From: Lingula anatina
Lineage: Eukaryota; Brachiopoda; Lingulata; Lingulida; Lingulidae
Reading direction: 5' to 3'
DNA: 64,000 bases
Assembly: GCF_001039355.2 (NCBI RefSeq)
Contig: NW_019775787.1
Location: forward strand, 124,001 to 188,000
Position 1 is the first letter of the stretch, and each line of letters opens with the position of its first letter. The notes under the pieces were generated by a model that did no database searches, had not been told where the DNA came from, and saw nothing but the letters and a program-made list of their open reading frames with translations. Of the stretch, positions 55,126 through 64,000 are shown piece by piece. Made by a program: the position numbers and the translations under genes.

Positions 55126-58100
55126 ATGCATGTACTTGTTTGCACCAACTAAATTGTAGTTCACAGCACTTTGTAGACCTGTCTTGATTACTTTTTGCAA
55201 GTCCCAAAGCAGCACTTTTTATCATTCATCACTGCCTTAATTGACACCATTTGGGTGCAGATATATAATGATCAGCCATGATAATTATATGAGGATCCAT
55301 TATATAATAATACATGAAAACTAGGTAAGAAACTACTACATTATTTAAGGATTAGTGTAATATACAATGCCAATATAAATTGTTGAGATAACAACAGCTG
55401 GGGAGGTTCACTTTGAGTTTCATGGGACTTACGATGGATTTCCTCGATATATACTTTGCATTGACGTTATGGCTCTTATACATAAAATGGTACATGTATC
55501 AGTAATTGAAATGCTTGTAAGAAATTAAAAATTGATAGCCTAGCTGTTACATAAGATATTCACCTTGACCTGTCAAGTTAATGCGATTCATTTTGATCAG
55601 TACGTTGCCACGTAGAATTTCCACCAAAACAGGAACTTGTGAAAGAGAACAAAACCCCTCGCAAGGTAAAATTTCCACCCAGATTGTTGGAAACAAACTT
55701 GTAAAATAGAGCAAAACCTCTTGTAGCTTAGTCATATGTAAGGGCCAGTCGCTACATGTCGCAATCGATTTGCGAAGGGGACATGCCAGTCGGGGTGCTG
55801 GTTGTGGAAGTGGGTTCCCATTAAGCCAGAAACTCGGGGTGATTCACTCCCAATTTACTTTCTGTCAGTTTTTTTTTTTTTAGTACTTTTGACCCCCAGA
55901 AATATTGACGTGTTTGCCCTTCATCTGCTGGCAAACATTGTGTTATTTTATGTCAGTTTTTTATCAGGATTTTTCTTGAAATAAAGATATTGATTTGCTT
56001 CCGTTGAAAAACCAATTTTCCGTTGTTTGGCAGTGGATAATTCTGTCAGATTATCTATGATTTCAGATGTTGTTTTTTCTTTTTATCAGGAAGACTGATG
56101 ATGCTATTGATTTTACCTAAAAAAAAAAAAGATTATTAATGTGAGAAACATTGAGATATCCCTGCTCTAAAACTGAGAAAAATGCCTTGGATTTTAAGTG
56201 GTTTTTAGAGTCTACTGAAGTGTTTTAATGTCAATGTTTGTTCACTGTATTGAATGATTTAGAAAATGGCATGGGTGAGAAGTATCTTCCTGAATTTCAT
56301 GTTTTTTTTTCAAGTCCCAAAGTAAATAAGGTTTTGCATGTATGCTGCTCACAACTCTGACTAAATTAATTCCAGTGATTTTAACACATTTACTGTATTC
56401 CTCATGGCATACATTCTGAAACGGGATACGGAGGTGGCAGAAATACGTTCACTCAACAGATTAACACCCATGAATAATTCAAGTAAAATGTATGTAAGCT
56501 TAGGATGTTGAAATTCTTTGTCATATTTGTGGAAAGGTTTTCGCCTCTCATCTTTGATTTTCTAACACAGCAGATCATTAGAGTTGATTGATAATTCTGA
56601 AAATTGATTTTTAAATGGTTTTTTGTGCCCCATTATGCATACCTAATTATCGTCATTTTTTAAAAAGATGATGGTTTGTGTTTTCATCCTTATAGCACTT
56701 CACCAGAATTTAGCAATAGTTATTGTGTAGGCCAAGTTGAATGGATTCCTTGTTTTCTTGAAATAAAAGTGGAAATTCAAGCAAGTCTATTCAAGAAGAT
56801 GTTTCTACTTTCTACAGTGAAACCCATCTAAAGCTTGTTGAACATTCTCTCTATAACTCAGCTGAGAAATGAGAAAGTGGTTCAATTAATCAATTATGCT
56901 CGTCTTATACCTAGACTATTTGTGAGGTTTTTATAAAAATGATATTTGAAAAATTCTTGAAAGGAAGTAATCAAAAATTTCATTGATAGATATTTATAAT
57001 TTAAATAAAACAACGTCTTTGCAGTCTATCTGTTTTGCCATTCAGATGACATGGATAAGGGTATTTTTGTCTATAGTGAGGAGGAGCATGAAAATGTCTT
57101 TTTGATTTGTAACTAATTGACTTATTTATTTCCCTGCAGAATGTTGCCTATTACATGCAACATTTCTCATGGATGATTTATGCATTTTGACTTGATAGTG
57201 TATCTTATGGAGTTCCTTTTCTAACATACAGAGTACATAATGTGTTTTACATTGTTGTTGGCCATTGTTTGGCTAAAATCCCTCTCATTTGGGAATAGTT
57301 TAGTAATATAGTATAGTAAATGTAAATATAGTAAATGCTTTGTCTTGAAACTAGTTTTTATTACATTTAATTTCTGAACATCTTTGCCTGAAAATGTGAT
57401 GCAAAGTTTTGGAAAGCAAGCTGAATGCACATTTTTGCTTACAAGAAAAAATATTGAAACAGTATGGAGTAATTGAGGCACTTAAATTTTTTCAGTAATT
57501 GCTGGGTTTTTTTCCTCATCTCATATTGTATCCTTTCATTGACAAGTGGTTGTCACTGTTGTATTCTTGGTCGATTTTAAGCCACACAATTACTTTTTTA
57601 GCGGCTATCAGGCAGAGATTGTCACTCCAATGTAAGATGACACAGATAAAAATCACTGCCTGATAACATGCTCAGTGATTTTGTTTTAACCTGGCAAATA
57701 CGAAACCCATTAATCATTATATAAGGCAGACTGTGGGGCTCCCAGAAGTTAACTGTGATTTATGTTGATAATTACCTGGAAGATGTGGACTCGGAGATCT
57801 GGGGCTGTGCTGTGCTTGGAAACAGACAATCACTTTGTTGTCAGAGATGTGAATTGAGTTGCAGACACTTTTTCTTAATTGTCCTTTTGAAAGTGCTCCC
57901 TGCTGAGTATAGAGTGGTTCTGTGATCTCATCAATGGCAACTGTTAAAAATCAGCTGCGGGATATTAGTTTTAAACAACAGGGTGTATATGGCTGAAATG
58001 ACATTTCTGTGTGTGTGTGTTTGTGTGTCATGATCATATAATTACATGCGCATATATTAGGATTGAAGAAAAAAAAAACACTGAAAACACGTTTGTAAAT

Positions 58101-59686
58101 TGTGCAGATGAAGTCAAAATCAATGAACAGCCAAGTTAATCTTCGTGAAAAATTAAACCTTAATCCTGTAAATAAGGGATACATTCTGTTGACTGACTGG
58201 GAAGCATGCATTGCGTGTCCATCAAGGTATGTTCACTTCTGATAAGTGTCCGTTTATTGATTTGCTGAAGATGATACAGTCAGTGTTTTAGTCATTATGA
58301 CTGGGATAATGTAGATGAGGTAGTAGACATCGAGACTAGACATATCATTTCAGTCTGTTCATTTCTTTTTCTATTGGCACTCACACACACAAGATAGAAT
58401 GACACTGAACCATTCTTTTTCCTATAGATACTGCTGGTGAAAGGTTTCCTATTGTTGTACTCGGCTTAGATTATTAATAATTATGTATATTATTACCTGA
58501 GTGGAGGCCATGTGATTTAATTAACCAGTAATGTGTACAAAATGGAACGATTCAGAAATTTTCTATCCTCTGTGTCAGTACTCATTTCTGGAAGACACGA
58601 TTGTCTTCCTTTTAAAAATATAACTAAAATAAATGTTATTTATGGAGCCATTGCCAAATTGTTTTCACAAAACTTATGAAGTGATCATACCAGTTTTATG
58701 ATCAAAATCAGCCATTTCACTTATGATAGAAGTGATATCTCTCGGTTCACCTGTGCATCATTCTCTCTGTGTTATGGGTGCAAGTGGCCGTTAATACAAA
58801 CAAGCTGCAGTATAAGGTAGGACATTACAGGAGTTAGATAAATATTAACAGGAAGCTAATGGAAGTGCGAAAGATGATTATGGTCCAAGTGATGGAAATG
58901 GGGTTTGAGTCCACGCTACTTTTGTTGCCTTAGCAACACAAACTCTTTTTCTCTCTCGCATGTTTATGTGAGATTTTTTTTAATTACTGGAGGAAAACTT
59001 GTTCACTGCAGGTCAGATGAAGGACCTATTCTCGTCTGAAGTCTCGGGTTATTTTTCGATCACTTTTTTTTAGTTGATGATGATCTCGGCTGACATTTAT
59101 TGGGTAGGTGAGATGAAAAAGTGATTTATATCAGCCACAGATTATTTTTATGTGCTATCAAGAGCAAGTGGAATTGCCATGCTAAGTTTATACTTTATGT
59201 TGAATATTGTATGATCATAGCCATTCTGTCCACAGCTTATTGATAACAAGGCAGATATTTTGTAGAAATGCAGGTAGGTACTGGAGGAAGCAGATGGATG
59301 GATGTACAGTAGTAAGCATATGAAGGTGGTTGGAAAAAGGGGACTACAAACACAAAAACGGAAACTTGATTGAAATATGAAAGTCATTGTTTTACTCGAT
59401 TGAAATATGAAAGTCATTGCTTTTGTTTGTGTGTTGGAACCTTATTGAAAATTTGGCACTTTATGTGTAGCTGTATTGCGACTGGAAATATTAATTTGTG
59501 GCCTTCTGCAGATAAACAGAAAGGTATGATGGCAAACTTTGAATTGAAATATAAATGATAAGCTATGTCCAATCAATATGAAATGCCATAGTGTTCAAAT
59601 ACTGCTTTTGTGGAATTAATTAAATTGGTTATTTTGTAAGATATAAAGTTTATGTCTAAGGTAAATTGTAAAATATTATAAATAGG

Positions 59687-59693
<7 letters not shown>

Positions 59694-59738
<45 letters not shown>
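59694..59738. repeat. (AC)n microsatellite
   Basis: About 22 AC units. A shorter AC run with a poly(A) stretch follows at 59993-60022. Confidence 0.97.
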
Positions 59739-59741
<3 letters not shown>

Positions 59742-59991
59742 AGAAGCATTTTCTAGCCATCATTAGTATGTGGAGAACCTCTTAGTATACTTGATTATCC
59801 AAAAATATTATTATAAAAAAGTATCAGGTTTTCCAACATGCACTTGTAATATCTCTAAGTAATCATGATCTATGGTTTATAATGGTTCAGGTGCTCTGTT
59901 GTGTTTTTGTCACTGAAGTGGGAAAATGAATCTTACAGCGTCATACTGACAGAGCATCACTAATTGCGTTTTGAATGTACACTGTATGTTT

Positions 59992-60022
<31 letters not shown>

Positions 60023-60499
60023 GAAAAACAGGGGTGTACTTAGTATATTTGAAGCTTTTATCTCTGATAATTTGTAAAGTACATTTCATGGTACTTGTTG
60101 CATGTCAGAAATAGCCGTGTCATGTTTCAAATATGTTGAGTGTTCTGTAGCAATATCACTCGTGATTCAGTCAGGGGATATAAACGTCATTAACACTCAG
60201 TAAACTAGAGAAAAACTGTACGAGGCTATTTGTTGATCAATTTTTTTTTTCAAATTTGAGGATTGATGTTTTATTGTATATTTTCAAATTTAATTGGTTT
60301 CCTAGGTTACCTTCAGTAATAAACTTGAAGATACTGGAAATACCGGCGACAAAAAGGGAATTTTGAAATCTGATGCATGGAATTTATCTTTCAGGATTAA
60401 TGCTTTGTAAAAAACATATGTTGCCATCCTGTTAAAACCCTGCTAATGATAAGTTGTGTTAATAAGATATTATAATATATCTTTCCAGATTTAAATATC

Positions 60500-60919
60500 A
60501 TGGATAAAGTGTACCGAAAGTACCGTGAGCAGGTTTTGGCTGGGAAGATCCAGGATGAAATTGGGATCGAAGCCTTTCAGACAGATCATTTTGGCAGTGG
60601 CGTTGTCCGTAAGGAAAATGATCTGAACAATGAAGAAAAACAGTACCTCCTGGCTGTAGAGAGAGGCGACATGGCCAACGTAAGACGATACCTAGAAGAC
60701 GCGCCAGTATATTACAGCATAAATATCAACTGTACAGATCCACTGGGAAGATCGGCGCTGCTTGTGGCCATCGAGAATGAGAATCTTGAAATGATCGAAC
60801 TTCTTTTGAGTTTTGGAGTTGAGATGAGAGATGCCCTCCTCCATGCTATTAATGAAGAGAATGTGGAAGCAGTAGAGTTATTGTTGCAGTATCAAGCATC
60901 GCGGAAAAAAGATTTGACT
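60500..60919 (+). CDS. TRPC: TRPC-type (canonical TRP) cation channel, first conserved coding exon; gene continues off the right edge
   Basis: TRPC channels are plasma-membrane, calcium-permeable channels opened downstream of phospholipase C. The exon starts at 60489 (acceptor CTTTCCAG), the ATG is at 60500, and the exon ends at 60919 (donor GTGAGT) in phase 0, giving 140 residues. Residues 44-135 are the N-terminal ankyrin block: [20 protein letters not shown], then [37 protein letters not shown], and [20 protein letters not shown]. This is the highly conserved TRPC pattern ([25 protein letters not shown]), closest by eye to TRPC4/5 and insect trp-gamma. The 45 residues before it are not conserved in the family. 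The six membrane segments and TRP box must lie beyond 64000. A possible upstream start exon is at 54069-54117. Confidence 0.95.
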
Positions 60920-61414
60920 GTGAGTATGAGATCAAAATTAAGTTTGAAAGCCATTATAATTTTTGCCTTCATGTTTTGATGGCTGTCTTCAGACTTTTTT
61001 CAATGGTTATCGGCCCATTTCATATTGAGTGGTATAATTTAGCAATGCAGTCTGTACCGATACACTTTAAGAGATTGACAAAATAATATAATTTTTTTGA
61101 TATTTTATAAAATTTCATACTTCATACCCCCAAACATTTTATTTAAAAAATAGTGCATTTGTCTCCCCTGTAACTCTTTATACTGCAAAAAGCAGGAGGA
61201 ATAAAAATGAAAACGATATATAACTCCTTTTTCTGAAATAAGATGATACATATAATTTGGTTGCTACTTTCATCAGCTTATGGGCCATTCTGGAGATCGG
61301 GACATGGAGGTATAGTATATATAGTCTCCTTAATTAGGTGCATGTACATCCCTATCAGCCCAGTAGCCACAGGCTCAAAAGTGATGAGTCAAGCACCTTC
61401 CATATTTGGGGAGT

Positions 61415-61442
61415 TCGGAAGGGGGGCGGGGGGGGGGGGGGG
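61415..61442. repeat. Long G-rich run with quadruplex potential
   Basis: GGAAGG, then GGGGCGGGGG and an uninterrupted run of G to 61442, inside the TRPC intron on the coding strand. Base calls in such runs are often unreliable. Confidence 0.8.
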
Positions 61443-62949
61443 TCCAGTGGGGTGCTCCCCAGCAAATCTTGTTCAGATGCATCAAATTATGCCGTCCAAA
61501 AGTACACTTTGCCTGGTTATTAAATCGGACTATTTTAACCCTGATAGATAATTGTCACTGAAATGCACAAAATTAAGGTTTCAAGTCAAAAATATTTATA
61601 ATTCAAATTTGACAAAATGGTAAATTCCCCGACCAGGCAAGCACCAGTCTGCTGCAGGCCTGCCTCAAACATATGGCCATTACACAGTAGTTTGTAGTTA
61701 ATAACCTTCAGTAATCATTTTGTTAGTTGATTTTAATAGTCCCCATAGATCCTGACTAACTAGCAGGTATATCTGAGTAGGTGGTTAGCAGGTGGTGGTG
61801 TTTTTATTTATTTATTTATTTATTTTATTAGACGTTGAATCTTTTTTTCAAGATGGTCTCTTGGTGCTGTGAAATGAATCCCTTGTCTGTGTGTTGTGTG
61901 GAAAGGAACTTTTCAAGGTTTGTCAACCTTGCACAATGTTAAGTAGTTCTAAATCCATATATCTGTTGTTAATTGTGATGTTAACTAAATGTGTAACTTA
62001 TATCTTTTTTCAACCTAAAATTTTTGATTCCATTTAAAGAAAAAGAAAATTTTTTTAAATATATATAAAATTTCTCAGTAGGAACTTCTATTGAAGTCGG
62101 ATTACTGAAAATTATGAATTTTGGAATCATAAAATACTTGGCAGAAGGGGCGCTTTCCTAAGTTGTCAGTGCAGTAATTACTGCCATAGATAAGATAACC
62201 TTATACTGCAGGAAATCAGTTGTCAAAAACAATTAAGAATAGAATAATTGAGTAGAGTTGGCAATGCTGTATGTAGAGGCAGAAAAACAGTGACATCTTG
62301 TTGTGACTACCATTATCAAAGCCATTTCCAAATTGATTTCCTTTGCCCATGCGGTTTTGAGTTTATTATTGATTATTGTTGCAGAATTGAGATAAAAACC
62401 CTGACATCTACTAGCTGTAGGTCTTACTAACTGTATTTCATGACGGGGGAAGAACCAAAAGTACTCAGAATAGAGAGGCAATAATTGACCTGAACTCCAC
62501 AGAAATTGCCAGATGTTGGAACACATTCAAAGATCCAAGATTACTACAAAAATTTGGGGATGACAGGGGTAGAAAATTTAATGTACTTCAATTGCTTTTC
62601 AATTATTTAGCTTTGGGGTTGTTTGGAGAGGGGTTTATCCCCCTTGCTCCACCTTTAACTTAAAATTTAATTGATTGATATGTGATATGACTTGACTCTG
62701 ACATATGAATATGTGCAAATAATGAAATTAAATTTCTTGAAGTGACACAGTAAACATCTGCTGTAAGATGACTGACAAATGGCATGTGACAGCTTTCATC
62801 TCAGTTCATATCTTCCATGCCAGATAATCACCCTGAGTGTCAGAGGCCTCTTTATTATATCACGATAATTTTACAGGGTACTGGATTCAGCGGAGGTACA
62901 TGTAAGCTGGTAACAGAGAAGAGTCTCCAGTGACCTCAGGGTGTCTAAG

Positions 62950-63200
62950 GGACCGTTCCCATTGAATTTTGTCGACCTAGCTTATGCCCACTGATTCCAC
63001 TCTTGCTGAATGCCATCATATCAGAGGACTAACACTCCTCCTTCTGGCATGGAGTATAATATTGAAAAGTTGGTGATAGTACGAGTACTTTGGAAACAAT
63101 AGTGGGCATGTTAGTCTTGTAATCTAATTGCATTCAGCAAGAGTCCCCCTGGAGTTAGTGAGCATTAGCTAGGACTACAAAATTCACTGTGAACGGTCAC
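62950..63200. mobile_element. Diverged palindromic MITE related to family 1
   Basis: Starts GGACCGTTCCCATTGAATTT and ends AATTCACTGTGAACGGTC. CACTCTTGCTGAATGCCATC on the left is mirrored by TTGCATTCAGCAAGAGTCCC on the right, and GCTTATGCCCACTGATTCC by AGTGAGCATTAGCTAGG loosely. CTAAG lies at the left flank only. Confidence 0.75.
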
Positions 63201-64000
63201 TGAAATGAGCTACAATTAAGCTTTATTGATCACCAGTCAATCGATCAGATTCTCCTGTTGCAGAAAAAATCCATGAGGTTGGAAATATGAATAGTGACTG
63301 TACAAGAATGAAATAACCTCTATTTTGAAAACTCATTTTGCTCTTCTCTTTGGTCTACAATTGAGATTCATATAGTTTTGTAATCTTTGTTTATAACAAA
63401 GCAAGATGGTTTGGAGTGGATCGCATTTTTCTATGCAAGACTGATTTTTTATCTGCTTGTTTCACATCTGAACTTCTATGGTTCCTTTGAGAATAGGGAA
63501 GTTTCAGAAATCAAAATGAATCCATCACTGTAATGAAAGTGTCCCCTTTATCTGAATGGTATGGATTTCAAGAGAACCACGAAAGATAGTATTGCACTTT
63601 ATTTTTTTTTTCTTATATCAAATTAAGAAATCTGGCATTTCCAGTGATTTGAAGCCATTTCCAATGTCTCTCTTGAAAAAAGAATGACCTTACACATCAA
63701 ACACAGATCATTGCATTTTAAAATTATGATCTGCAAGAAACCCCTTGGAGATATTAGATTTTTTTCTTATTGATATCTGTGTATCCAGATGGAATTGATG
63801 AGATGGTTTTGTCCAGTTGTAAAAGCCCCTGGTGATAAAGTAATGTACTTTTGAAATAGAGCATCAAGTCTTGGCATTTTTCTTCTCTTTTGAGCACTTG
63901 ATGAATAATTGTTTTAAGCCCAGAACTATTTTGGGCTGAGAGGATGGTAACAATTGAAAACCATATTTCTGTTATTCAAAAAAACTAGTATCTAGCGAGT

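Larger units (their letters stand above)
51691..60488. other. Upstream region or long 5' intron of the TRPC gene
   Basis: About 8.8 kb. It holds a truncated family-2 MITE (53184-53310), a candidate mini-exon (54069-54117), a 22-bp minisatellite (54928-55125), a short direct repeat near 59367-59420 and two AC microsatellites. No other coding sequence is supported. Confidence 0.5.
60920..64000 (+). other. TRPC: First large intron of the TRPC gene (incomplete)
   Basis: Over 3 kb with no second TRPC exon. It contains a long G run (about 61421-61442), a TTTA repeat near 61803-61830, and a diverged palindromic MITE (62950-63200). Confidence 0.65.

Noticed and set aside
54717-55187. 156-codon plus-strand open frame and overlapping frames on both strands
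   Set aside because: All run through the 22-bp minisatellite, whose unit has no stop and is not a multiple of three; the periodic peptide is a by-product.

Overview
This is a window of an AT-rich, intron-containing animal genome. Genes are split by GT-AG introns, their products are metazoan families, and the spacers are full of microsatellites, palindromic MITEs and retroelement scraps. The closest fit is a marine invertebrate bilaterian. The frequent TACATGTA and TGTAGGCCTA words recall echinoderm, hemichordate, amphioxus or mollusc DNA, but the species cannot be fixed from sequence alone.

Layout. (1) 315-3272, minus: the first two recognisable coding exons of an SLC26 anion transporter, running off the left edge. 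(2) 11147-17141, plus: a complete twelve-exon LONRF gene encoding 736 residues with TPRs, two C3HC4 RING fingers and a C-terminal LON substrate-binding domain; all splice phases agree. (3) 18907-21071, minus, convergent with LONRF: MRPL30, a mitochondrial ribosomal protein of 258 residues in four exons. Its promoter and first exon lie inside an apparently perfect 692-bp tandem duplication, so a second exon 1 exists at 21740-21763. (4) About 22-60.5 kb: mostly non-coding, with one convincing orphan exon (26861-27085), weaker exon candidates and many repeats. (5) 60489-60919, plus: a 5' coding exon of a TRPC-type cation channel that continues past the right edge. An upstream mini-exon at 54069-54117 joins it in frame and may be an alternative start.

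The repeat content is the distinctive part. One family of palindromic (foldback) MITEs of about 200-260 bp has ends like GGACYGCATTCCCA, and the best copies have a CTTAG/CTAAG target duplication. It is present about ten times, once with a paired empty site. A second palindromic family has four copies. Other repeats are a hAT-like MITE, a tRNA-like SINE, a LINE C-terminal remnant, a 22-bp minisatellite and several short tandem duplications.

The genes do not form a pathway: anion transport, ubiquitin-linked protein quality control, mitochondrial translation and calcium entry. LONRF next to MRPL30 may be old synteny, because from memory human LONRF2 and MRPL30 both lie at 2q11.2. No operon, CRISPR array or prokaryote-type system is present, and I found no clearly new molecular system. 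The best leads are the duplicated MRPL30 promoter and exon, the CTWAG-targeting palindromes and the orphan exon.
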